Below are positions 42,693 through 51,364 of a stretch of DNA of 64,000 nucleotides, piece by piece. Position numbers and translations under genes: made by a program. This stretch comes from Syntrophobotulus glycolicus DSM 8271 (GTDB lineage: Bacteria > Bacillota > Desulfitobacteriia > Desulfitobacteriales > Syntrophobotulaceae), in the NCBI RefSeq assembly GCF_000190635.1, contig NC_015172.1, forward strand, positions 806,001 through 870,000, read 5' to 3'. How positions within the stretch are numbered: the first letter of the stretch is position 1; every line of letters begins with the position of its first letter. Under the pieces are notes generated by a model. That model did not search any database and had not been told where the DNA came from. It saw only the letters and a program-made list of their open reading frames with translations.

Positions 42693-43361
42693 GTGCAGAC
42701 GGACATTTTGATTTCTGTGAAAAAATTGACCAAGGTTTACGGAAAAGGCAATCTGGCCCTAAAGGTGCTGGACGTGAAAAACCTGGAAATCAGGAGGGGG
42801 GAGCTTGTGGCGCTCACCGGTCCCTCCGGGTGCGGGAAAACCACCCTGCTGAACCTTCTGGGCGCCCTGGACCGGCCAACCGCCGGCGACATTTTTTTCG
42901 AGGGGCAAAGGCTGGCCTTAAAGAGGGAGGCGGCCCTTTGCGGGTTTCGCCGTAAAAAGATTGGGTTTATCTTTCAGGCCTATCACCTGATCCCCACTTT
43001 GAGCGCGCTGAAGAACGTCCTTGCCCCGGCCTTCCCTTTGGGAAAAGATTACCGGCAGCGGGCGCTGGAGTTACTGAGGCTGGTGAGCCTGGCGGGCAAA
43101 GAAGGCCGCCGCCCGGGGGAGCTTTCCGGGGGAGAGCAGCAGCGGGTGGCCATTGCCCGGGCCCTTCTGCTGGATCCGGATTTGATCCTGGCGGACGAGC
43201 CTACGGGTAATTTGGACTCGGCGACCGGAGCGGGAATCATGGCTTTGCTGAAGAACTTGAACCAACGGGGGAAAACCGTGCTGGTGGCTACCCACGACCA
43301 GCGGGTGGCGGAAGAGTGCGACCGGAAGATCAGGATGATGGATGGGCGGATCAGCCAGTAA
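42693..43361 (+). CDS. ABC transporter ATP-binding protein, LolD/MacB type
   Basis: A 222-residue ATPase with Walker [10 protein letters not shown], signature [15 protein letters not shown], Walker [14 protein letters not shown] and a switch His in [11 protein letters not shown]. It pairs with the preceding FtsX-type permease. GTG at 42693, with GGGAGG 10 nt upstream. The pair would export a product of the operon or act on the envelope. Confidence 0.92.
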   Translation: MQTDILISVKKLTKVYGKGNLALKVLDVKNLEIRRGELVALTGPSGCGKTTLLNLLGALDRPTAGDIFFEGQRLALKREAALCGFRRKKIGFIFQAYHLIPTLSALKNVLAPAFPLGKDYRQRALELLRLVSLAGKEGRRPGELSGGEQQRVAIARALLLDPDLILADEPTGNLDSATGAGIMALLKNLNQRGKTVLVATHDQRVAEECDRKIRMMDGRISQ

Positions 43362-43439
43362 AGCAGGGTAAAGCCAGACATGATTTTGCAAAGAAGGATA
43401 CAAGATCTTGCCGGGATGAAACCAAAAGGAGACAGTGAT

Positions 43440-43499
43440 GTGATCGGTGTGATTTTTAGTGATCTGAAAAGAATTTTTTCAGTACCGTTAAGATATTGA
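43440..43499 (+). CDS. Possible 19-residue peptide
   Basis: AAAAGGAGACA is followed by a GTG frame reading [19 protein letters not shown]. The ribosome binding site is good, but the frame is too short to be sure, and no family is recognised. Confidence 0.25.
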   Translation: MIGVIFSDLKRIFSVPLRY

Positions 43500-43545
43500 G
43501 ATCAAGCCCGGTGAACAATATGCTTGATCAAGGGGAGGAGAACCG

Positions 43546-43815
43546 ATGATTTCCATCATAAGCGCCATAACCCAGCTTACTGTGAGCACGGTTACCACAG
43601 CGACATCCTTGGCGGCCAGGTTCGGCCTGATTGTCACGATAACCCTGATCGCGCTGCTGATCTCAAAGCAGCTGACCGAGGCGGTTTCCATGAATTCAGC
43701 CACTTCCGAACTTACTCTGTCCGGCCTATTGGACAGGGTCTTGAATGTTGGGATCGTTCCGCTGTTGATGGTTTTTGTGTCCATTGTGTTCGTCAAAATT
43801 TTGCATGTCCTCTAA
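43546..43815 (+). CDS. Small two-helix membrane protein
   Basis: An 89-residue hydrophobic protein with two membrane helices (RFGLIVTITLIALLI and VGIVPLLMVFVSIVFVKIL) and a Ser/Thr-rich N terminus. GGGGAGGAG lies 7 nt before the ATG. I do not recognise it. It ends the long plus-strand run of genes. Its last codons lie in a 19-bp tandem repeat. Confidence 0.65.
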   Translation: MISIISAITQLTVSTVTTATSLAARFGLIVTITLIALLISKQLTEAVSMNSATSELTLSGLLDRVLNVGIVPLLMVFVSIVFVKILHVL

Positions 43816-43857
43816 TACTTTGCATGCTCTCTAATACTTTGCATGTTCTCCAGTAAA
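43800..43857. repeat. 19-bp tandem repeat, about 2.7 copies
   Basis: TTGCATG recurs at 43801, 43820 and 43839 within TTGCATGyyCTCTAATACT units. The first copy contains the stop codon of the small membrane protein. Confidence 0.8.
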
Positions 43858-43859
43858 AA

Positions 43860-44320
43860 GATCAGGGCAGCTTCAGGCTGTCAGGCATCAAGGCCGTTTG
43901 CTTGATGTTATTTATCGAGCAAGCGGCTTTTAGCTTAATATAAAGGAAAAAAATAGATTTTTTAATCTGTGAAATGAACAACTTTAAGACAAATCAGGCG
44001 ACACCCTACTTGTTTGTTTTTGATGGGAAGAAATTGCTTGCTTATGCAGATTTAAAAACAGCCGATTCTGAGCAAAAAGTCGTCAGGACTTTAATCCCTT
44101 TACAGGAAGTACCCTAAGCTGATTAATGTTCACAGACAGCAGTCAAAAGAATTTTGAGGGGGAAATCATCAGTAAAAGAATTATAAGTGTATGACTTGGG
44201 GTATCTGGTTGGCCTAGTGCCTGATGCGGGATACACTCATGTTTCCAGAGTTTGCAGCAGGATTGTCCAATGGATCAAGTGGATGAATCAATCTTGATTC
44301 TTATACTTCATACACCTTAA
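43860..44320. other. Gap with one short frame
   Basis: A 47-codon frame (43974-44117) reads MNNFKTNQATPYLFVFDGKK, then LLAYADLKTADSEQKVVRTL, with no ribosome binding site. It may be the N-terminal remnant of a larger protein. I see nothing else here that I can name. Confidence 0.3.
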
Positions 44321-44719
44321 GTGGGAATACTTCAAGACTTGAAATTATTGGAATTTTGTGGTATGGTAAGTATGAAAAAAATAATAGAAATGAATAGGAA
44401 GTCAGCGGGTGTATTTTCAAAAGAAGATACCTCGCTTTTTACATTGCGAACAGAACGTATGTTTGGTACAATGGACGGAGGAACCAAATTCTCGGGGCAT
44501 AATCGCAAAGGCCGGCAGATACGGTGGCACACGCACATGAAACAATCGCTTTTTCATCTGCTTCATGGGTATCCAGACAGTTTAAACTGTATCTGATTCA
44601 AGAATTCCAGCGTTTGAAAGAGTAAAAGTACAAACGACTTGGCTGGGATTAAGGCCAATCTGGCGAAAATAAATCACCGAATTCATACGGATGCAATCAC
44701 CGTGCAATCAATCAAATGA
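44321..44719 (+). pseudogene. KilA-N domain protein, broken by frameshifts
   Basis: Pieces of a KilA-N (phage-type DNA-binding) protein lie in more than one frame. GRYGGT is in one frame, AHETIAFSSASWVSRQFKL and YLIQEFQRLKE in another ending at TAA, and RLGW, then IKANLAKINHRIHTDAI in a third, ending at TGA 44717-44719. These match the family segments GRYGGTYAHxDIAFEFASW, FKLYLIKEFQRLKE and NLAKINYRIHTDAIKE. The gene is dead. It sits just upstream of the Shango-like system. Confidence 0.75.
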
Positions 44720-44801
44720 AACCTCGGGCAGAAGATTACAGAATAATGGGACTTGAGGAAAAGAGTCGTGAATGATGAGGTATGACGAGGAGTTGTATTC
44801 T

Positions 44802-46535
44802 ATGGCAAATATTCATGCGCTCATGACGTTGATCAACAAAATATTCCCCAATGAGAACTGCACCAGGGACAATATCGCTGTGTTCATCCGACGGCTCGCC
44901 CTCAAAGATGTCAGTCAGAATCATGAACATTTTGCATCCGTGCAGCCGCCGCAAGAAAATCAGAGCGGCAAGTATTCTCCCGAAAAAATAACACAAAAGC
45001 CACCCGCAAGAGGACCGCAATCCGAGCCATACGCGACCTTTAAGAAGATGAGGCAAATTGGCGGTGTTCGAGAGGGATACCTGAGCTATTATGCTGATGA
45101 TGCTGAGATCTTTTGCAAGCAAGCGCAATTGATGAAGGATTTTACGGATGATGATGACCGGAAGATTCCGCTTGATCCCTACTGCGCCACTTATCTCAAA
45201 ATGGACGACGCGCAACTGCGCACATATTTTACTTGGCGCACAAAGGTGCGTCAGGGGGTGATTGAGGACACCTCATTATCCTATGCATTTTGTTATGTCT
45301 TCGAACTGCTGAATGATGTCGGGGTGAGCAGCCCCGCTGAGGCGATCGGGAAATTGATTGCCCTTTGGACGGCGTTCAGGCGGTATGATGAAAAAATCGA
45401 TGTCTATTTGCGGGAATGGATACGAGATTATTATGTGGTTCATAAACCACAGTTCGCGGTGGAATTTACGGATCTTAGCCGCGGTTTTCCTGTTCCGTAT
45501 CACAGCGAAGATGTTGCTTTGCTGGCAAAAGCAAAGTCGTGCAGTTGGGACGATTTGAGAGTGATCGAAGCGTCGTCGTCATTCAGGATCACAAACGGGC
45601 AGTTTTACAAAGCCACAGATCAGGCGATGATTGAAAAATGCGCTTGCTTTGTCATACAGGAGCTTGCCAAACTGTTCAAAAGCGGCGGCGTGGATTTGCG
45701 AAAAATGTTTTGGGAAAACCGCAGAGAGAAAATATATTCTCTCTTCAGAGGTGCTGTACATAGGAAGACAGCCATACAGCCGATAACGGTACAGCTTGAC
45801 GACTTTGAAACGATAAAACTGAACAGCAGGGGTTGGTATCGGGAGTATCTCACGTTGACCCAGTACCGGTCTGTGATCGGATACATCCTGAAATCCATCG
45901 AAATCAAAATGCGGGAACACTTCGGTTACAAGCGCAGCCTGCAAATGCCGAATATTTCTCAGGTGGAAAATAGTTTGATAAACAGCGAACCGGATAAATT
46001 CACTTATTTTACTCGCCCGACAATGGACAGGCTGAAAGTATGGAAAGCAAAGGCCTTCTCCGTCATAAGCGGCACCGAATTTGAGCCGGCAATCGTTCGC
46101 GCGATCGCCGAATACTGCAAACTGGCCCATCTCGTCAGCGTAAACGGTGTGGTGAAGGAGATTAAGCCTGTTGAGATAGACTTGAGCAAGCTGAAGGATA
46201 TCGAAAAAGAACATATGGAAACTGCGGCAAAGCTCATTGTTGAAGAACAGCCGGCGCCGGTGGCTGAAGTCCCACCTCCTGCAGCGGTAGCGCCTGATCT
46301 TGAAATTGCGGGAATGGCCGGTTTCGTAGATTCTCTGCCGGAAGAAGGACGAACCCTGTTGATTACTTTGCTGAACGGAGGACAAGTTCCGCCCAACAGC
46401 GAATTGCTGATAGAAACAATCAATGCCAAAGCACTTGAGGTGATTGCCGATCACATGATCGACGATTCCGAGAGCGTGCCCTATGTGTATGACGATTATA
46501 CCGAAGAACTGAAATCATGGTTGGGAGGGCAATAG
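44802..46535 (+). CDS. sngA: TerB-domain protein, SngA of a Shango-type defence system
   Basis: A 577-residue protein of the TerB_N/TerB_C type. The TerB_N-like part is around residues 130-220 (YLKMDDAQLRTYFTWRTKVRQG, SYAFCYVFELLNDVG). A helical middle follows, then a TerB_C-like tail, including an Ala/Pro-rich linker and an acidic C terminus. In Shango, a TerB protein, an ATPase and a helicase together protect against phage; the mechanism is not settled. ATG 44802 is preferred because GAGGAG lies 9 nt upstream; ATGs at 44772 and 44775 have none. The stop is directly followed by the ATPase gene. Confidence 0.82.
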   Translation: MANIHALMTLINKIFPNENCTRDNIAVFIRRLALKDVSQNHEHFASVQPPQENQSGKYSPEKITQKPPARGPQSEPYATFKKMRQIGGVREGYLSYYADDAEIFCKQAQLMKDFTDDDDRKIPLDPYCATYLKMDDAQLRTYFTWRTKVRQGVIEDTSLSYAFCYVFELLNDVGVSSPAEAIGKLIALWTAFRRYDEKIDVYLREWIRDYYVVHKPQFAVEFTDLSRGFPVPYHSEDVALLAKAKSCSWDDLRVIEASSSFRITNGQFYKATDQAMIEKCACFVIQELAKLFKSGGVDLRKMFWENRREKIYSLFRGAVHRKTAIQPITVQLDDFETIKLNSRGWYREYLTLTQYRSVIGYILKSIEIKMREHFGYKRSLQMPNISQVENSLINSEPDKFTYFTRPTMDRLKVWKAKAFSVISGTEFEPAIVRAIAEYCKLAHLVSVNGVVKEIKPVEIDLSKLKDIEKEHMETAAKLIVEEQPAPVAEVPPPAAVAPDLEIAGMAGFVDSLPEEGRTLLITLLNGGQVPPNSELLIETINAKALEVIADHMIDDSESVPYVYDDYTEELKSWLGGQ

Positions 46536-47864
46536 ATGAGTGCAACAAACAAAATTCCGCCACGGGTTGCCGGCACACTGCTGAACGCCTTAAAAGGCGG
46601 CGTGGTTCCGCGTACGGGGCTTGGCTACATTACGGTGGGAAGAAAAGATGAGATCGATGCTCTTTTGCACGATGTTGAGACCATTACGATCGGTGGGGCT
46701 TCGTTCCGCTTTATCGTCGGGAAATACGGCGCGGGCAAGAGCTTTCTCTTGCAAACAATCCGCAACTACGCCATGGAACGCGGCTTTGTGGTCGTTGATG
46801 CCGACCTGTCTCCCGAACGCCGCCTCGTCGGCAATAAGGGGGAGGGCCTTGCTACCTACAAGGAACTGATGAAAAACCTGTCTACCCATACCTCCCCTGA
46901 CGGCGGCGCTTTGAGCCTGTTGCTCCAGAAGTGGATAGCGGCCCTGAAAACGGAAGTGATGATCGAAAATTCCCTCTCGGCAGACAGCCCGCAGCTCAAC
47001 GAATTCGTCGAGCTCAAGATCCATCAGACCGTCAATGAACTGGAAACCATTGTGCACGGCTTTGATTTTGCGCGGATTATTTCGCTGTACTGGAAAGCAA
47101 CGGTCAACGAGGACGACGAAGCAAAGAGGAAAACGCTAAAATGGCTGCGCGGCGAATATCCGACCAAAACAGAGGCCAAACAGGAGCTGGGCGTCGGCGT
47201 GATCATCACGGATGACGACTGGTATGAGTACATCAAGCTGTTCTCGATGTTCGTCGTGAAAGCGGGATATAAGGGTATGATTATGATGATTGACGAATTG
47301 GTCAATCTGTTCAAAATCCCGAATTCGGTTTCACGGCAGAACAATTATGAAAAGATATTGACCATCTACAACGATGTGATGCAGGGCAAGGCGCAATATT
47401 TAGGTGTGATTATGGGCGGCACACCGCAGTGCATCGAAGACACGCGGCGCGGCGTATTCAGCTATGAGGCCCTGAAATCCCGGCTTGAATCCAGCCGTTT
47501 TGCCGATGGCGCTACCCGCGATCTGCTGGCGCCGATCATCAGGCTCAAAACCCTTACCCCCGAAGAGATGTATTTCCTTGTGCAAAAGCTGGAATCTATC
47601 CATGCGCTTGTGTACAAATATGAGCCGAAGCTAAAATCGGAGTCCCTGCAGTATTTCATCAAAACGGAGTTTGCACGGGTTGGCGCAGGACAAAACATCA
47701 CTCCGCGTGAAATCATCCGGGATTTTATTGAGATCCTGAATATCATTCTCCAAAATCCTGAAAAGTCATTGGAAGGCATTTTAGGCGGGGAAAATTTTGA
47801 ATATGCCGCATCGTCTGCAAACGACGAAAAAATCCAGGAGGAGTTTAAAGGATTTGAGATATGA
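46536..47864 (+). CDS. sngB: ATP-binding protein, SngB of a Shango-type system
   Basis: A 442-residue ATPase of the DUF2791 (BREX-type ATP-binding) group. It has Walker A GKYGAGKS at residues 62-69 and Walker B MIMMIDELVNLF. IMGGTPQCIEDTRRGVFSYEALKSRL and LTPEEMYFLVQKLE are family features. The gene begins 0 nt after sngA and overlaps sngC by 4 nt. DUF2791 proteins occur in several phage-defence systems; the TerB and helicase partners point to Shango. Confidence 0.85.
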   Translation: MSATNKIPPRVAGTLLNALKGGVVPRTGLGYITVGRKDEIDALLHDVETITIGGASFRFIVGKYGAGKSFLLQTIRNYAMERGFVVVDADLSPERRLVGNKGEGLATYKELMKNLSTHTSPDGGALSLLLQKWIAALKTEVMIENSLSADSPQLNEFVELKIHQTVNELETIVHGFDFARIISLYWKATVNEDDEAKRKTLKWLRGEYPTKTEAKQELGVGVIITDDDWYEYIKLFSMFVVKAGYKGMIMMIDELVNLFKIPNSVSRQNNYEKILTIYNDVMQGKAQYLGVIMGGTPQCIEDTRRGVFSYEALKSRLESSRFADGATRDLLAPIIRLKTLTPEEMYFLVQKLESIHALVYKYEPKLKSESLQYFIKTEFARVGAGQNITPREIIRDFIEILNIILQNPEKSLEGILGGENFEYAASSANDEKIQEEFKGFEI

Positions 47865-50026
47865 ACGCGTTCGAGAAGCTGGCCCCGTTTATTCAAGACT
47901 ACATTTACCGCAACAACTGGGAAGAACTGCGTGAAGTCCAGGTTGCGGCCTGTGATGTCATCTTGCATACGGATAACAACCTTCTCATCGCGACACCGAC
48001 TGCATCCGGCAAAACAGAAGCGGCGTTTTTGCCGGTGATTACTGAGCTGTATCACAAACCTTCCAGCAGCGTTGGCGTATTGTACATCGCCCCTTTGAAA
48101 GCCTTGATTAACGACCAGTTCGTGCGCATTGAGGAATTGCTGGAAGAAGCCTATATTCCTGTAACCAAGTGGCATGGCGACGCGTCGCAATCCCTGAAAA
48201 ACAAACTGCTCAAGAATCCGAAAGGCATTATGCAGACCACCCCGGAATCCTTAGAGGCGATGCTGATGAAAAGAAAACAGCAGGCGATGAAGCTGTTTTC
48301 CGACCTTCGCTTTATCATTATTGATGAGGTGCATCATTTCATCGGCGAGGACAGAGGGGTTCAGCTTCTTTCTCTTCTGGAGAGACTGCAGAATCTGATC
48401 GGCTTTTCGCCGCGGCGCATCGGCCTCTCCGCTACGCTGGGCGATGGGCCGGCGGCAGAACAATGGTTAAACAGCGGGACGCCAAGAACCTGTGTCACGC
48501 CGGATGTTGGGACAGAAAGACGCAAGGCGATGATCATGATCAGTCATTTTTATACGTTGCCTGGTTCTGTTGATCAAGAACGCCAAAGTGCCCTGGGATT
48601 TTTCGAGTCGCTTTACAGCCTGACGCGAGGAAAGAAAAGCATCGTTTTTTCCAACTCTCGTTCCGACGTGGAACGCAACATGGTGAACCTCAAAGACATC
48701 GCGGAAAAACGCCGGGAGCCCGATGTGTTTCTGGTCCACCACGGCAGTATTTCCGCTTCCAACCGCGAGTATGCCGAAACGCAAATGAAATTTTCTGATC
48801 TGCCGCTTGTAACGGGAGCGACCGTTACCTTAGAATTGGGGATCGATTTAGGCGACCTGGAACGCATCGTGCAAACCGGCTGCCCGCATTCGGTGGCCAG
48901 TCTGGCGCAAAGACTCGGTCGCAGCGGCCGCCGCGGCGGGGTCTCGGAAATGTGTTTTCTTTTTGAGGAAGAAAAGAAATCAGAAGGCATCGAGTTTTAT
49001 CAAGCCATCAACTGGCTTTTTGTAAAATGTATTGCCCTGATTGAATTATACCGGGAGAACTGGCTGGAGCCGATTGCCGCGGATCGCTATCCCTATGGCG
49101 TTTTATACCATCAAACCATGAGCTTTCTTTACAGCCACGGCGAAGCGAAGCCTGAGCTGTTGGCGCAGTCGATATTGAGCGAGGCGGTGTTTGCCGATGT
49201 TTCTCAGGAAGATTACAAAATCTTGCTGCGTGATATGCTGGAAAAAGAGCAGCTGGAAAGAACCTCTTCCGGCGGACTTTTAGTCGGCGCCAAAGGCGAA
49301 ATCCTGACAAATCATTATCACTTTTATTCTGTTTTTGAAAGCCCAGCCGAATATTCGGTGCGAGACGGTTCCCAGGAAATTGGGACATTAAGTAAGCCGC
49401 TGCCGCCGGACACCACGTTTGTGTTAAGCGGGAAAACTTGGTCAGTCGTTGAAGTTGATCAAGAACAGAAGATCATTGATGTCACAAGTGCCAAAGGCAA
49501 GCCGCCGACTGTTTGGGACGGCACCGGCGGCGGCTTTGAACATACCAGAGTCCTCCAAAAGATGCGTGAGGTTATCGCAGGCCCTACGGAATATCCGTAT
49601 CTTCATCCGAGCGCGGCATCCCGTCTGAACGAAATACGGCTGACGATACGTCAGACACGGCTGTTAGAAAACCCGGTGTTTGAAATTTCTCCGGACACCT
49701 TCGGCCTTGCCTTGTGGCTTGGAACGAAGGCGGCAAACGCGCTCGACCTTGCGCTGACGGTGCTGTTACCCCAGCGACAGTATACGCCCCCCTACTGGCC
49801 GTTCCTTATTGTAAAAAACGTCGGACGCGATGCGCTCTTGCAAGCATTAGAGCACATCAAAACTGTGCCGCTGTCCATCAGCGACTTAAGGATCCCTGAC
49901 GGGATAAAGGTCGAGGGAAAATACAATGATTTCGTTCCGCCGGAATTACTGAGGAAACAATATGCCGCCAAAACCATTGATATTGCGGAAATGCAGCGGG
50001 AGATGACCAAGAACAAGGAAGAATGA
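47861..50026 (+). CDS. sngC: DEAD/DEAH-box helicase, SngC of a Shango-type system
   Basis: A 721-residue superfamily 2 helicase related to the Lhr/large helicase group. It has Walker A ATPTASGKT (residues 45-53), DEVH in FIIIDEVHHF, ISxSATLG-like IGLSATLGD, and motif VI QRLGRSGRRGG. The C-terminal 300 residues form an accessory domain (TTFVLSGKTWSVVEVDQEQK). It overlaps sngB by 4 nt, so all three genes are translationally coupled. It is the last gene on this strand for about 11 kb. Confidence 0.87.
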   Translation: MNAFEKLAPFIQDYIYRNNWEELREVQVAACDVILHTDNNLLIATPTASGKTEAAFLPVITELYHKPSSSVGVLYIAPLKALINDQFVRIEELLEEAYIPVTKWHGDASQSLKNKLLKNPKGIMQTTPESLEAMLMKRKQQAMKLFSDLRFIIIDEVHHFIGEDRGVQLLSLLERLQNLIGFSPRRIGLSATLGDGPAAEQWLNSGTPRTCVTPDVGTERRKAMIMISHFYTLPGSVDQERQSALGFFESLYSLTRGKKSIVFSNSRSDVERNMVNLKDIAEKRREPDVFLVHHGSISASNREYAETQMKFSDLPLVTGATVTLELGIDLGDLERIVQTGCPHSVASLAQRLGRSGRRGGVSEMCFLFEEEKKSEGIEFYQAINWLFVKCIALIELYRENWLEPIAADRYPYGVLYHQTMSFLYSHGEAKPELLAQSILSEAVFADVSQEDYKILLRDMLEKEQLERTSSGGLLVGAKGEILTNHYHFYSVFESPAEYSVRDGSQEIGTLSKPLPPDTTFVLSGKTWSVVEVDQEQKIIDVTSAKGKPPTVWDGTGGGFEHTRVLQKMREVIAGPTEYPYLHPSAASRLNEIRLTIRQTRLLENPVFEISPDTFGLALWLGTKAANALDLALTVLLPQRQYTPPYWPFLIVKNVGRDALLQALEHIKTVPLSISDLRIPDGIKVEGKYNDFVPPELLRKQYAAKTIDIAEMQREMTKNKEE

Positions 50027-50096
50027 GGCTGAGAGCAGAATTGGAAGTCTCCTTGTTCTCATTTTGAAAACTACCCGGATACTTTGATCTATACTT

Positions 50097-50412
50097 TTAA
50101 AGAACGCGTTGAATAGATAAATATTTATACCCATTATCGGAGAACCGAATCGTGTAAGCATTGGTAATATACACATTTTTATATGAATCATCAACGTAAT
50201 AATCAACTGTTAATGTTAAAGTATCATCATTTAGTTGTTCTTTTTTTACTAATTTAGGAAAGCGGGCACCGCCAAATCCACCTAACCCGCTAGCGATAAA
50301 TTCCTTTGTCTTTGTATCGTAGTGTAAGTAGGCTCCGGTTTCGTTGTTTACTTTATCTTTTTCATTTCTTATCCCCCGGCAGTATAGGGTATTTACCGAT
50401 TAAAATAGAAAA
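50097..50412 (-). pseudogene. C-terminal fragment of an unknown protein
   Basis: A minus-strand open stretch reads EKDKVNNETGAYLHYDTKTK, then EFIASGLGGFGGARFPKLVK and a beta-rich end (NAYTIRFSDNGYKYLSIQRVL, TAA at 50097-50099). There is no start. A neighbouring frame reads IGKYPILPGDKK just upstream, consistent with one frameshift. I do not recognise the parent. It fills most of the gap after sngC. Confidence 0.5.
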
Positions 50413-50438
50413 TAATCAATTCGGAAAGATCTGCTCTG

Positions 50439-51011
50439 TCAGCCTTGCCATAAGTTTTTTACACTGCCTAAGCCGCCGGTGGTTGAACCTTTCTTCGCAA
50501 AATGAGAATAAACCTGCAGATGATTCAAATATATCGTTGATAGATCCTGTCTGCCTAATGTGGTCAGATCCCGGATATTGTTTTTCAACATCTCTAAAAA
50601 ATTACTTCGATCAGTTAGCCCCATAGTTCCCGTCTCTGGTGGCAGAGAGGAAAGGCCGGAGCTTTTATCAGCATGGCAATAGGCCTCTAGAGCGCGCATC
50701 TCTACGAGAGAAGCATCGGACGGATTAATATGATTGATGTAAATTTTTTGTTCAAATTTATTTCCCTTTTCATCTACGCCCTTTGCCAGCACGACTGGAT
50801 TATCCGTTGATGATTCATCTGCGTATTTGATATAGAAAGACAGTCCTGTACCATTTCCGCCGGAATACAGCATATCGTCTGTTTTTAAATAAACGACCTG
50901 TTTTTGAATATTGGAGTTCACAGCAGAGAAATCCGCCGTCTTATGATTCCCGAAATTTGCATTTTCTCCAGGCGTTCTTGTAAAATTGATAGAACCAAAC
51001 GAAATATTCAT
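50439..51011 (-). CDS. Conserved hypothetical protein
   Basis: A 190-residue protein of unknown function. ATG 51011 is chosen because AAGGAGG lies 6 nt upstream; 44 in-frame codons before it lack a site. It has no signal peptide or membrane helix. Central segments KTDDMLYSGGNGTGLSFYIKY and VLAKGVDEKGNKFEQKIYIN look like a conserved domain that I believe recurs in clostridial genomes, often unannotated. The C terminus is Gly/Ser-rich. It stands alone, with a terminator between it and the surface-protein gene. Confidence 0.72.
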   Translation of the reverse strand: MNISFGSINFTRTPGENANFGNHKTADFSAVNSNIQKQVVYLKTDDMLYSGGNGTGLSFYIKYADESSTDNPVVLAKGVDEKGNKFEQKIYINHINPSDASLVEMRALEAYCHADKSSGLSSLPPETGTMGLTDRSNFLEMLKNNIRDLTTLGRQDLSTIYLNHLQVYSHFAKKGSTTGGLGSVKNLWQG

Positions 51012-51176
51012 CCTTTTCCTCCTTGTAGAGCGCACGTTTGTGCGTTTTTGGATATCTTTCGCAGAAAGTTGCAGAATATGATCTTGGACGGTAGGGAAAG
51101 TCAATACGAAATCATTATCATTCTTTTCTAAACATTTTGTCAAGATGGTTTATGTTTTGTCCAATTTGAGCAAAGA

Positions 51177-51220
51177 AAGATAGGAGACAGAGCGATTTTT
51201 GCTCTGCCTCCTATCTTTTT
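51177..51220. terminator. Strong hairpin terminator after the surface-protein gene
   Basis: AAGATAGGAGACAGAGC (51177-51193) pairs with GCTCTGCCTCCTATCTT (from 51201) with one mismatch and a 7-base loop. T runs flank it on the plus side, and a T-rich end follows in minus transcription. It lies about 12 nt after the last stop of the surface-protein reading frame. Confidence 0.75.
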
Positions 51221-51231
51221 TGTCTTAACTG

Positions 51232-51364
51232 TTACTTGGTTTTTCTCACGCCGTTTTCGTTCACCTCATACTCATCAGCTTTGGTGCTGACCGCTAAAGA
51301 ACCGTCGGCATTGAAGCAATACCACTTGCGAATAGCGTTTGTTGTTGCCGTTCGCGCCGATGTC
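51232..51364 (-). pseudogene. Detached C-terminal end of the surface protein
   Basis: In another frame directly after the TGA of the surface protein, sequence reads ATTNAIRKWYCFNADGSLAV, then STKADEYEVNENGVRKTK and TAA (51232-51234). WYxFNADGSL is the next cell-wall-binding repeat expected after GNKMLRGW. A small indel near 51365 has therefore cut the last repeat off. A sequencing error in the repeat is possible. Confidence 0.65.
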
